Positions 1 through 7,353 of a stretch of 64,000 nucleotides of DNA are shown here, one piece after another. Origin of the DNA: Verrucosispora sioxanthis (GTDB taxonomy: Bacteria > Actinomycetota > Actinomycetes > Mycobacteriales > Micromonosporaceae); the NCBI RefSeq assembly GCF_010560025.1, contig NZ_SAIY01000009.1:186001-250000 (forward strand). The letters run 5' to 3'. Below the pieces are notes generated by a model. That model saw only the letters and a program-made list of their open reading frames with translations, searched no databases and was not told the origin of the DNA. Position 1 is the first letter of the stretch; every line of letters starts with the position of its first letter. The translations under genes and the position numbers were made by a program.

Positions 1-749
1 GGGGTCTTCCAGGGCGGCGTGGCCGGCCCGCTCTGGGCGCGCAGCCGGGCCAGTTCCTCCTCGGTCACGTAGCGCTGGAGGTTGGTGCGGATCGTGCCGG
101 GGTGCAGGGCGTTGACCAGGATGCCGTCGTCGGCCCAGCGCCGGCTCGCCTCGACGGCGAAGAGGACGTTCGCGGTCTTGGACTGCCCGTACGCGGCCCA
201 CGGCTCGTAGGGCCGGCGCTCGAAGTTGATGTCGTCGAAGACGACCGGCGAGCGCAGGTGGGCCGCCGAGCTGACCGAGACGATCCGGGCGCCCTGCGCG
301 GCGGCGAGGGCCGGGTGCAGCCCGGTGGCGAGCGCGAAGTGGCCCAGGTGGTTGGTGGCGAACTGCATCTCCCAGCCCTGGGGGGTACGCATTTCGGGCG
401 AGGCCATCATGCCGGCGTTGTTGACCAGGATGTGCAGCGGGCCGTCCCAGTTCGCCACGAAGGCGGCCACCGAGGCCGGGTCGGCCAGGTCGAGCGGGGC
501 GACGCTGACCCGGTCGTTGCCGGTCGTACCGATGATCTCCGCCGCCGCCCGCTCCCCCTGCTCGGGCTTGCGGACGGCGAGGGTGACGTCGGCACCGGCG
601 GACGCGAGCGCCCTGGCGGTCTCCACACCGATACCCGACCCCCCGCCGGTGACGACGGCTCGACGGCCGGTGAGGTCGACGCCCGCGACGACCTCCAGCG
701 CGGTGGACTCGGCGGTGAACGGGGTGCTGACAGGCGTGCCGATGGTCAT
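1..749 (-). CDS. Short-chain dehydrogenase/reductase, C-terminus cut by window edge
   Basis: Classical SDR oxidoreductase of unknown substrate, probably NADP(H)-dependent. The N-terminal nucleotide-binding motif TGGGSGIG, the NNAG motif, and the catalytic Ser and Tyr-x-x-x-Lys (YGQSK) are all present, in an order typical of the retinol-dehydrogenase/WW-oxidoreductase-like subgroup. About 250 residues are visible and the reading frame runs off the left edge without a stop. The ATG at 749 follows an AAGGA-type ribosome site. The gene is divergent from a TetR regulator 138 bp away, so it is the likely target of that regulator. Confidence 0.9.
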   Translation of the reverse strand, partial: MTIGTPVSTPFTAESTALEVVAGVDLTGRRAVVTGGGSGIGVETARALASAGADVTLAVRKPEQGERAAAEIIGTTGNDRVSVAPLDLADPASVAAFVANWDGPLHILVNNAGMMASPEMRTPQGWEMQFATNHLGHFALATGLHPALAAAQGARIVSVSSAAHLRSPVVFDDINFERRPYEPWAAYGQSKTANVLFAVEASRRWADDGILVNALHPGTIRTNLQRYVTEEELARLRAQSGPATPPWKT

Positions 750-804
750 GATCCATCCTTGTCTCAGGGTGTGCGGCGATTCTGTCCGCCACTACGATGA
801 GAAG

Positions 805-848
805 CGGAGGCTCCTCCGTTACCGCCAGGCTAACCGGAGGATCCTCCG
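805..848. promoter_or_regulatory. Twin palindromic operators between SDR and TetR genes
   Basis: Two near-identical palindromes CGGAGG-NN-CCTCCG occupy 805-818 and 835-848, centre to centre 30 bp (about three helical turns), flanked by AA and TT. A third half site CGGAGG lies at 862-867. They sit in the divergent promoter region of the SDR and TetR genes. A TetR-family dimer pair binding here and controlling both genes is inferred. Confidence 0.75.
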
Positions 849-887
849 TTTGCCAACCGGGCGGAGGCCGACTGTCAGGAGGAGTAC

Positions 888-1466
888 GTGCCGGAGCAGC
901 CATCCCGACCGTTGCGCGCCGACGCGCTGCGCAACCGCCGACGGCTGCTGGAGGCGGCCGTCCGGGCGTTTTCCCGGTCCGGCACGGAGGTAACCCTGGA
1001 ACAGATCGCCCGCGACGCCGGAGTGGGCATCGGCACGCTCTACCGGCACTTCCCCACCCGAGAGGCGTTGGTCGAGGCCGCCTACCGCAACGAGTTGGAG
1101 CGGCTCTGCGACTCCGCAGTGGAGCTGCTCGACCGGTTGCCGCCGGAGGCGGCGACCCGAGCCTGGATGGACCACTTCATCGACTACCTCGCCACCAAGC
1201 GGGAGATGGCCGACGCGCTGCGCCTGGTGATCGCCGCCGGCACCAACCCGTTCGCGCAGAGCCGGGACCGGCTGCTCGCCGCCCTGAACCGACTGCTGGC
1301 CGCGGGCGCGGCGGCCGGCACCGTCCGCTCGGACGTGCAGCCCGGTGACGTCCTCGCCGGGCTCAGCGGAGTCTCGCTCGCCGCCGGTGGACGGGAACAG
1401 CGCGATCAGGCGCGACGCCTGCTCGACCTGCTGATGGACGGCCTGCGGTACCGCCGGCCGGACTGA
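888..1466 (+). CDS. TetR/AcrR family transcriptional regulator
   Basis: One-component repressor of 192 residues, normal length for the family. The N-terminal helix-turn-helix is clear: LLEAAVRAF, then VTLEQIARDAGVGIGTLYRHF at about residues 35-55. The ligand-binding C-terminal half is unassigned and resembles the SbtR-like subgroup that follows a GTLYRHFPTREAL signature. The GTG at 888 is preceded by AGGAGG at 878-883. It is divergent from the SDR gene with two palindromic operators between them, so autoregulation plus control of the SDR is the simplest reading. Confidence 0.92.
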   Translation: MPEQPSRPLRADALRNRRRLLEAAVRAFSRSGTEVTLEQIARDAGVGIGTLYRHFPTREALVEAAYRNELERLCDSAVELLDRLPPEAATRAWMDHFIDYLATKREMADALRLVIAAGTNPFAQSRDRLLAALNRLLAAGAAAGTVRSDVQPGDVLAGLSGVSLAAGGREQRDQARRLLDLLMDGLRYRRPD

Positions 1467-1511
1467 TCGAAAACGGGCGTACGCCCAGGTCCGCGCTGCC
1501 AGACTCAGCCC

Positions 1512-2834
1512 GTGGGCGATGTGGGCTGGCGGGGGCGGCTCGGGCCGGCCGTCGGCATCGCACCCGGCGCCCGGGTCGACAAGTTCGAGATCTTCTTCGA
1601 CCTGGTCTTCGTCTTCTCGTTCTTCATCATCACCCGCGCCACCGCCGCCAACATCAACGGCCGCCAACTGCTGCACGCCGCACTGGTGCTGGCCGTGCTC
1701 TGGTGGTGCTGGGTGGTGCACACGGTGGTAGCCACCCGCATCCGCATCGGCGAGGGTTTCGTGCCGGTGCTGATGGTCGTCGGGATGGCCGCGCTGTTCT
1801 GCTTCGCCCTGGCCCTGCCGCAGGCGTTCATGGACCACAAGGAGGAGGCGGGACCGGTCGTGGTCGCGGTCAGCTACGTGATCATCCGGGCCATCCATCT
1901 GATCCTGTTCCTGCACGTGGTCCGCGACAACCCGACCGAACGTCGGCAACTGCTCCGATACGCCCCGGAGCTGGCGCTGAGCACCGCGCTGCTGCTGGTG
2001 GCCGCCCTGCTACCCACCCACATCGCCGACGCCGGGACCGCCGCGTTCGTCCGCGACGCACTCTGGGTGAGCGTGGTGCTGCTGCAGTACGGCACCGGGC
2101 TGCTGGCCCGCACCTGGGGCTGGCAGGTCACCTCGGCGGAACACTGGACCGAACGGTACGACCTGATCCTGATCATCGCGCTCGGCGAGTCGGTGATCTC
2201 CGTCGGCGTCGGCAGCAACCTGCTCGGCCAGGCGCCGACCTGGCCCGGGGTGACCGCGGCCGTGTTCGGGATCTTCTTCACCGCCGCCCTGTGGTGGGTG
2301 CACTACGACCTGATCGGCCCGGCCGCCCGGATCGCTCTGCATGCCACCCTCGGCCCCGCCCGGGTGCTGATGGCCCGCGACGCCTACGCCTACCTCTACC
2401 TGCCGATGATCGCCGGGATCATCCTGTTCGCCCTCGGCGCCGAGGGCATCGTGCACGACGTCGCCGAGCCCGGCGTACCGGTGACCGAGCCGGCCCACGG
2501 GCCGAACGTGCCGATGCTGTTCGGCGGGGTGTTCCTCTACCTGCTCGGCAACATGGCCTTCCAGCTACGCACCCTGCACACGCTGAGCTGGACCCGGGTC
2601 GCCACCCTGGTCGTCCTGCTCGCCGCCATTCCGGTCGCCATGCCGATGCCCGGGCTGGTCGCCCTCGGCCTGCTCACCGCGATCTGCGTCGGCCTGGTCT
2701 TCGCCGAGGTCATCTTCATGGCCGAGGCCCGGCATACGCTGCGCGCGGTGGTCTTCGAGGAGCGGACCGCCCACGAGACCCACGAGGCCGCCTACCGCGC
2801 CCGCTGGCACGGCCAACCCCCCGGCACGACGTGA
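1512..2834 (+). CDS. LtrA family (low temperature requirement A) membrane protein
   Basis: Integral membrane protein of 440 residues with about ten to twelve hydrophobic segments. The N-terminal signature DKFEIFFDLVFVFSF and the later YDLILIIALGESV are the conserved acidic motifs of the LtrA family. Family members lack a firm biochemical function; the name comes from a Listeria cold-growth mutant. GTG is used as start, with a weak -10-like CAGACT six bases upstream and no Shine-Dalgarno, so the message may be leaderless. No obvious partner genes flank it. Confidence 0.85.
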   Translation: MGDVGWRGRLGPAVGIAPGARVDKFEIFFDLVFVFSFFIITRATAANINGRQLLHAALVLAVLWWCWVVHTVVATRIRIGEGFVPVLMVVGMAALFCFALALPQAFMDHKEEAGPVVVAVSYVIIRAIHLILFLHVVRDNPTERRQLLRYAPELALSTALLLVAALLPTHIADAGTAAFVRDALWVSVVLLQYGTGLLARTWGWQVTSAEHWTERYDLILIIALGESVISVGVGSNLLGQAPTWPGVTAAVFGIFFTAALWWVHYDLIGPAARIALHATLGPARVLMARDAYAYLYLPMIAGIILFALGAEGIVHDVAEPGVPVTEPAHGPNVPMLFGGVFLYLLGNMAFQLRTLHTLSWTRVATLVVLLAAIPVAMPMPGLVALGLLTAICVGLVFAEVIFMAEARHTLRAVVFEERTAHETHEAAYRARWHGQPPGTT

Positions 2835-2849
2835 CGCGAAAGAATCAGG

Positions 2850-2881
2850 TTGTAGCACTTTGTAGCACCCTTGCCTAGCAT
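2850..2881 (+). promoter_or_regulatory. vapBC promoter with direct-repeat operator
   Basis: TTGTAGCAC occurs twice, at 2850-2858 and 2860-2868, a 10-bp period that places both copies on one face of the helix. It is followed by a -10 element TAGCAT at 2876-2881, exactly six bases before the antitoxin ATG, so the transcript is probably leaderless. Direct repeats overlapping the -35 region suit autoregulation by the antitoxin-toxin complex (inferred). Confidence 0.6.
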
Positions 2882-2887
2882 GGGGCT

Positions 2888-3157
2888 ATGGCAGAGCACG
2901 CGCACCGGGAAATCACCCAACGAGAGTTGCGCAACGAGTCAGGCTCGATCATGCGCGGTGTGGAGCGGGGTGATTCCTTCATCATCACGCGCAACGGCAC
3001 GCCGATCGGCAAGTTGATCCCGCTCCGGCGACGCACCTACGTGCCACGCGCCGAGGTGATGGCCGCCTTCGCCACCGCGCCCCCCCTCGATGCGGGGCGG
3101 CTCCGCCGAGACCTCGACTCGGCAGTCGACCAGGACCTGTCCGACCGTGAGTGGTGA
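2888..3157 (+). CDS. Antitoxin, Phd/YefM type (VapB-like)
   Basis: Antitoxin of 89 residues. The N-terminal half (EITQRELRNESGSIMRGVERGDSFIITRNG) is the typical Phd/YefM DNA-binding fold, and the acidic C-terminus (DLDSAVDQDLSDREW) is suited to wrap the toxin. Its stop codon lies 11 bp inside the next gene, which encodes a PIN-domain toxin, giving translational coupling. Expression probably starts at a leaderless promoter with TAGCAT six bases upstream. Confidence 0.9.
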   Translation: MAEHAHREITQRELRNESGSIMRGVERGDSFIITRNGTPIGKLIPLRRRTYVPRAEVMAAFATAPPLDAGRLRRDLDSAVDQDLSDREW

Positions 3158-3566
3158 CTCACCCGCCGACCGTGGGCTGATCGACACGAACATCGTCATT
3201 CACCTGGCCGCCCTCGACCCTCAGGAATTACCCGAAGAGATGGTGATCAGCGCCGTCACGCTCGCCGAGCTCTCTGCCGGTCCACACCACACCGACGACC
3301 CCGCCGAGCGGGCGCGACGGACAAGCGTCCTGCAACACACCGAGGCCACGTTCGACCCACTACCCTTCGACGCCGAGGCAGCGCGCGCCTTCGGCCTGAT
3401 CACCGGTGCGGTCCTGGTTGCCGGTCGCACCACTCGTCGCCGCATCGCCGACCTGATGATCGCCTCGGTGGCTCACGCCAACCGGTTACCGCTCTACACG
3501 ACCAATCCGGGCGACTTCACCGGTCTGGTGGACCTGGTCAGCATCAGACCCGTACGCCGCCCCTGA
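3147..3566 (+). CDS. PIN-domain ribonuclease toxin (VapC type)
   Basis: Toxin of a type II toxin-antitoxin pair, predicted to cleave RNA using Mg2+ held by acidic residues. The PIN acidic residues are visible: Asp in LIDTNIVIHL near residue 13, Glu in TLAELSAG, Asp in RRIADLMIAS, and the terminal acid in TTNPGDF. The GTG at 3147 was chosen because it overlaps the antitoxin stop by 11 bp and gives 139 residues with the first Asp near the N-terminus. Longer in-frame starts would lie inside the antitoxin. Confidence 0.9.
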   Translation: MSGDSPADRGLIDTNIVIHLAALDPQELPEEMVISAVTLAELSAGPHHTDDPAERARRTSVLQHTEATFDPLPFDAEAARAFGLITGAVLVAGRTTRRRIADLMIASVAHANRLPLYTTNPGDFTGLVDLVSIRPVRRP

Positions 3567-3567
3567 C

Positions 3568-3833
3568 GAAAGCCGTGCGGCTGCCGACCGCCCGCAATTC
3601 GATCGCGTTGCCGGTTGGGCGCTGATCCGACGAATGGTCGCCGAGTTGGAGCGGATGCTCGCCGACAATGGTGTCGGTGCCGCCGACGACATCGAGCCCG
3701 CCCGGCGATCGGCCGACGGGCTGGGGCTGTTCGCGGGCCGGAGTCGTTGTTCACCCCAGCCGACGTGGACCGCATCGACGCGATCCTCACCTCCGTACGC
3801 GCCACCGCCACCCCCACCCACGGGGTCGCGTGA
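3568..3833 (+). pseudogene. Frameshifted gene remnant behind vapC
   Basis: A coding-like stretch with no usable start runs from just after the vapC stop (FDRVAGWALIRRMVAELERM, then ADNGVGAADDIEPARR) to about 3740. It then changes frame and continues as PESLFTPADVDRIDAILTSV before a TGA at 3831. One missing base near GCGGGCCGG would join both parts. The lack of a start suggests a 5'-truncated remnant; the family is not recognised. Confidence 0.55.
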
Positions 3834-3838
3834 GCGCG

Positions 3839-3870
3839 CTTGACTTCGAGTGCGCTCTAAACGCGACGCT
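3839..3870 (+). promoter_or_regulatory. MerR-type promoter with long spacer, probably leaderless
   Basis: A -35 TTGACT at 3840-3845 is followed by an imperfect palindrome TTCGAGTGCGCTCTAA and, 19 bp downstream of the -35, a weak -10 GACGCT at 3865-3870. The reductase ATG follows after seven bases, without any Shine-Dalgarno. A 19-bp spacer filled by a palindrome is the hallmark of MerR-family activated promoters. No MerR gene lies nearby, so the regulator must be encoded elsewhere. Confidence 0.55.
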
Positions 3871-3877
3871 TGGCCGC

Positions 3878-4885
3878 ATGACGACGACACGGAAACTGGG
3901 TCGCAGCGGCATCGAGGTCAGCGCCATCGGCATGGGCTGCTGGGCGATCGGCGGGCCGCTGTGGGGTGACTACCGGCAGCCGCTGGGCTGGGGCGAGGTG
4001 GACGACGAGGAGTCGGTGCGGGCCGTGCACGCGGCGATCGAGCACGGGGTGACCTTCTTCGACACGGCCAGCAACTACGGGGCCGGGCACAGCGAGCGGG
4101 TGCTCGGCCGGGCGCTCGCCGGCCGTCGCGACCAGGTGGTGATCGCCACCAAGTTCGGCTACACCGCCGAGGAGGCGACCCGCCGGGCCACCGGCGAGGA
4201 CCACCGTCCCGAGTACGCGGTGGCCAGCCTGGAGGCGTCGCTGCGCCGCCTCGGCACCGATCACGTCGACCTGTTGCAACTGCACCTGAACGACCTGGCA
4301 CCGGCGCTCGCGCTCGACCTGGTCGACACGCTGGAGGGCCTGGTCACCCAGGGCAAGATCCGGGCGTACGGGTGGAGCACCGACCACCCCGCCTCGGCCG
4401 CCGCCTTCGCTCCTGCCGCCCCGCACTGCACGGCGATCCAGCACGACCAGTCCGTGCTGCGGGACAACGCCGAGATGCTGGCGGTCTGCGACACGTACGA
4501 CCTGGCCAGCATCAACCGGGGGCCGCTGGCGATGGGGCTGCTCACCGCCGCCACCCGGTCGCTGGGCGACGACGACGTGCGGGGGCGGGCACCGGAGTGG
4601 TTGCCCTGGTTCACCGACGGCCAGCCGGCACCGCAGTGGGCGCAGCGGGTGGCTCGGGTACGCCAGGCACTCACCGTCGACGGCCGTACCCTCGCCCAGG
4701 GCGCGCTCGGCTGGCTGCTGGCCCGCAGCCCGCGTACGGTGCCGATTCCCGGGTTCCGCACGGTGGCCCAGGTGGAGGAGAACACCCGGGTGCTCACCCT
4801 CGGGCCGCTGCCCGCCGACGCCTACGACGAGGTGGAGCGGCAGCTGTCGGCGCTTCGCCCGAACGGGGCCGCCACGCCAGCGTGA
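3878..4885 (+). CDS. Aldo/keto reductase
   Basis: NADPH-dependent carbonyl reductase of the AKR superfamily, 335 residues. The catalytic tetrad is complete: Asp62 and Tyr67 in FFDTASNYG, Lys92 in IATKFGY and His136 in LLQLHLND. The C-terminal cofactor-binding segment TVPIPGFRTVAQVEEN is also present. The physiological substrate is unknown. The start is set by the ATG seven bases behind a -10-like element in a MerR-type promoter, which implies induction by some small-molecule stress. Confidence 0.92.
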   Translation: MTTTRKLGRSGIEVSAIGMGCWAIGGPLWGDYRQPLGWGEVDDEESVRAVHAAIEHGVTFFDTASNYGAGHSERVLGRALAGRRDQVVIATKFGYTAEEATRRATGEDHRPEYAVASLEASLRRLGTDHVDLLQLHLNDLAPALALDLVDTLEGLVTQGKIRAYGWSTDHPASAAAFAPAAPHCTAIQHDQSVLRDNAEMLAVCDTYDLASINRGPLAMGLLTAATRSLGDDDVRGRAPEWLPWFTDGQPAPQWAQRVARVRQALTVDGRTLAQGALGWLLARSPRTVPIPGFRTVAQVEENTRVLTLGPLPADAYDEVERQLSALRPNGAATPA

Positions 4886-4932
4886 CCGACTCGACCGGGC
4901 CGGGTCGTCGCGCGTACCCGAAGATGGAGGGC

Positions 4933-5832
4933 ATGCGGATCCTCATGGCCGGCGCGTCCGGCTTCCTCGGCACCCGGCTGGTCGACCTGCTCGTGGCCGA
5001 CGGGCACCAGGTGACCCGGCTGGTACGACGCCCGCCGCGCGCCGCCGACGAGCGACAATGGTCGCCGTCGGCGGCGCAGTTGGACCCGGCGGTGGTCGCC
5101 GAGGCCGACGCGGTGGTCAACCTGGCCGGCGCGGGCGTCGGCGACCGGCGCTGGAACGACAGGTACCGGCAGCTGATCCGGTCCAGCCGGGTGGACACCA
5201 CCACCACCCTGGCCACCACGATCGCCGGGCTGCCCGTCGCGGACCGGCCGGAGGTGCTGCTGAACTCCTCGGCGATCGGCTGGTACGGCAACACCGGTGA
5301 CCGGGTGGTGGAGGAGGACGCGCCGGCCGGCGAGGGTTTCCTCGCCGACGTGGCCCGGGTGTGGGAGGCGGCCACCCGGCCGGCCGAGGACGCCGGGGTA
5401 CGGGTGGTGCGACTGCGTACCGGGCTGCCGCTGCACCGCGACGGTGGCCTGCTCAAGCCGCAACTGCTGCCGTTCAAGCTGGGTATCGCCGGTCGGCTCG
5501 GCAGCGGCCGGCAATGGATTCCGTGGATCTCGATGACCGACTGGCTCAACGCCACCACGTTCCTGCTGGCCCGGGCCGACCTCGCCGGACCGGTCAACGT
5601 GGTCGGCCCGGCCCCGGTCACCAACGCCGAGTTCACCCGTGAGCTGGCCCGCCAACTGAACCGCCCCGCGGTCATCCCGATCCCGGCGCTGGCCCTGAAG
5701 GTGGCCCTCGGCGGCTTCGCCCAGGAGGCGTTGACCAGCACCCGAGTCCTCCCCGGCGTCCTGAACCGCGCCCAGTTCACCTTCCGCCACCCCGACCTCC
5801 GCACCGCCCTCCACGCCGCCCTCCACGACTGA
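4933..5832 (+). CDS. TIGR01777 family NAD-dependent epimerase-like protein
   Basis: Extended-SDR fold protein of 299 residues. The N-terminal Rossmann motif GASGFLG and the mid-protein signatures NLAGAGVGDRRW and LNSSAIGWYGNTGD define the TIGR01777/YfcH/SDR39U1 group, whose substrate is not known. It starts MRILMAGASGFLG, matching the usual family start. An in-frame ATG at 4924 could also be used, since GGAGG at 4926-4930 is only two bases from the chosen ATG. It ends near a palindromic repeat shared with the convergent esterase gene. Confidence 0.88.
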   Translation: MRILMAGASGFLGTRLVDLLVADGHQVTRLVRRPPRAADERQWSPSAAQLDPAVVAEADAVVNLAGAGVGDRRWNDRYRQLIRSSRVDTTTTLATTIAGLPVADRPEVLLNSSAIGWYGNTGDRVVEEDAPAGEGFLADVARVWEAATRPAEDAGVRVVRLRTGLPLHRDGGLLKPQLLPFKLGIAGRLGSGRQWIPWISMTDWLNATTFLLARADLAGPVNVVGPAPVTNAEFTRELARQLNRPAVIPIPALALKVALGGFAQEALTSTRVLPGVLNRAQFTFRHPDLRTALHAALHD

Positions 5833-5864
5833 CCGCCCGCCCCTCCCACCCCTCTCCGTGCACG

Positions 5865-5927
5865 CGTTGATCATGAGGTTAGCGGCGAAGATGATCTCCA
5901 TGACTGCCGCCAACCTCATGATCAACG
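5865..5927. repeat. Palindromic module, family A copy 1
   Basis: Inverted arms of 22 bp (5865-5886 and 5906-5927) with one mismatch carry the core TTGATCATGAGGTT; the loop is 19 bases. It lies in the 109-bp gap between two convergent genes. The left flank is C-rich (CCCTCCCACCCC) and the right flank G-rich (GGGGTGGGGGTGGGG), so the whole gap is an extended palindrome. Role as a two-way terminator is inferred. Confidence 0.8.
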
Positions 5928-5941
5928 GGGTGGGGGTGGGG

Positions 5942-7183
5942 TTAGCAGCCGATCACCCAGTGGTTGGGGGCGGTCTGGCGCAGGGTGGTGGTGTAGAAGG
6001 TGTTGTACAGGCCCATCCGCTGGTTGGAGCCGTTGGCGTAGGCGTAGCCGCCGGAGTGGTAGGCGCGGCCGGCGGTGACGTGGGCGTAGTTGCTGGCGGT
6101 CACGCAGGTCGGGGCGCCGGTGGGGGTCGGGCTCGCCGTCGGGGTGGGTGACGCGGTCGGGCTTGGCGACGTGGTCGGGGTCGCCGTGGGGGTCGGGGTG
6201 GTGCCGCCGGTCAGGCCGAAGAAGACCGCGTCGTGGTACGTCGAGCAGATGGTGTCCAGGAAGTACGCGGCGGCGGTGCCGCACTGCTCCGCGCCCGAGC
6301 CCGGGTCGACGGGGGTGCCGTGCCCCATCCCGGAGACCCGGTGCACCCGGACCACGTCGTTGCCGTACACCTCGACGCTGGTGCCCGCCGGCAGTTGCCG
6401 GGTGCTGGTGGGCGTCTGCGAGACACCGAGCACGTTCGTCCACTGGTCACGGGACTCGGTGGCGTTCGCCGTCGCCACCGTGTAGTCGCTGGTCCCGTGC
6501 CAGATGGCCACCTTCGGACGGGCACCGGAGTAGCCGGGGTGGGCGTTGCGGACCAGATCGCCCCACTGCGCGGGAGTCTTGTCCACGCCCGGGCTCATGC
6601 AGGAGAACGCGTTGATCATGCTGGTGGCGCAGCGGTGCGGCAGCCCGGCGATGATCGAACCACCGGCGAAGACGTCCGGGTAGGTCGCGAGCATGGTGGC
6701 GCTCATCGCCCCGCCGGCCGACAGCCCGCTGACGTAGACCCGGTTGGCGGCCGTGCCGTACGCCGACCGCGCGTGGTCGACCATCTGCTTGATGGAGAGC
6801 GCCTCGCCCTGCCCCCGGGTCGTGTCGCCGGTCTCGAACCAGTTGAAGCAGGAACTGGAGTTGTTGGCCGACCGCTGCTCGGGCACGATCAGCGCGAACC
6901 GCCACTGGTCGGCATACTTCTGCCAGCCGGAGTTGGCGAAGTAGCCGCTGGCGTTCTGGGCGCAGCCGTGCAGCAGCACCACGGCCGGGGCACCGGAGGG
7001 CAGGTTGTCCGGCCGGTACGCGTACATGGCGAGGTTGCCGGGGTTGGAGCCGAAGCCGGTGACCTGGGTCAGGGTTGCGGCCTGGGCGGGCGCGGCGACG
7101 GCCACCAGCGCGGTGGCGGCCAGGGCCAGCCCGGCCAGCGCACCGGCGAGCCGGGTACGGGTGCGGCGCACGAGAGCCTCCAT
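5942..7183 (-). CDS. Secreted PHB-depolymerase-family esterase with C-terminal domain
   Basis: Exported alpha/beta hydrolase of 413 residues, related to extracellular polyhydroxybutyrate depolymerases and feruloyl/acetylxylan esterases. There is a signal peptide to about residue 36 (APAQA-A), the oxyanion segment LLHGC at 70-74, the lipase box GLSAG with Ser155, and a likely catalytic His in the segment VSGMGHGTPVDPG. A Pro/Thr linker of about 35 residues joins a 50-residue Cys-containing tail (CVTASNYAHV to WVIGC) of the kind seen after many actinobacterial depolymerases. True polymer substrate is not determined. Confidence 0.88.
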   Translation of the reverse strand: MEALVRRTRTRLAGALAGLALAATALVAVAAPAQAATLTQVTGFGSNPGNLAMYAYRPDNLPSGAPAVVLLHGCAQNASGYFANSGWQKYADQWRFALIVPEQRSANNSSSCFNWFETGDTTRGQGEALSIKQMVDHARSAYGTAANRVYVSGLSAGGAMSATMLATYPDVFAGGSIIAGLPHRCATSMINAFSCMSPGVDKTPAQWGDLVRNAHPGYSGARPKVAIWHGTSDYTVATANATESRDQWTNVLGVSQTPTSTRQLPAGTSVEVYGNDVVRVHRVSGMGHGTPVDPGSGAEQCGTAAAYFLDTICSTYHDAVFFGLTGGTTPTPTATPTTSPSPTASPTPTASPTPTGAPTCVTASNYAHVTAGRAYHSGGYAYANGSNQRMGLYNTFYTTTLRQTAPNHWVIGC

Positions 7184-7353
7184 AGGTTGTGAGCTGGGTC
7201 ACCAATGATTGCCGCGACGTTACGCAGTTGTGTCGCGCGGATGACATGGTGGCCGTGCACACATTCGTCGATGCCCGGGTGTGGCACGGCGGGCCGGCGG
7301 CTACCTGCCGGGTCTGACCGGCGTGTCCCGGTGCGGTTGGTAACGTCCGCTAG

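Noticed and set aside
6608..6626. CGTTGATCATG inside the esterase gene, resembling the family A arm core
   Set aside because: No inverted partner lies nearby and it encodes the conserved SMINAF segment, so it is a chance match.
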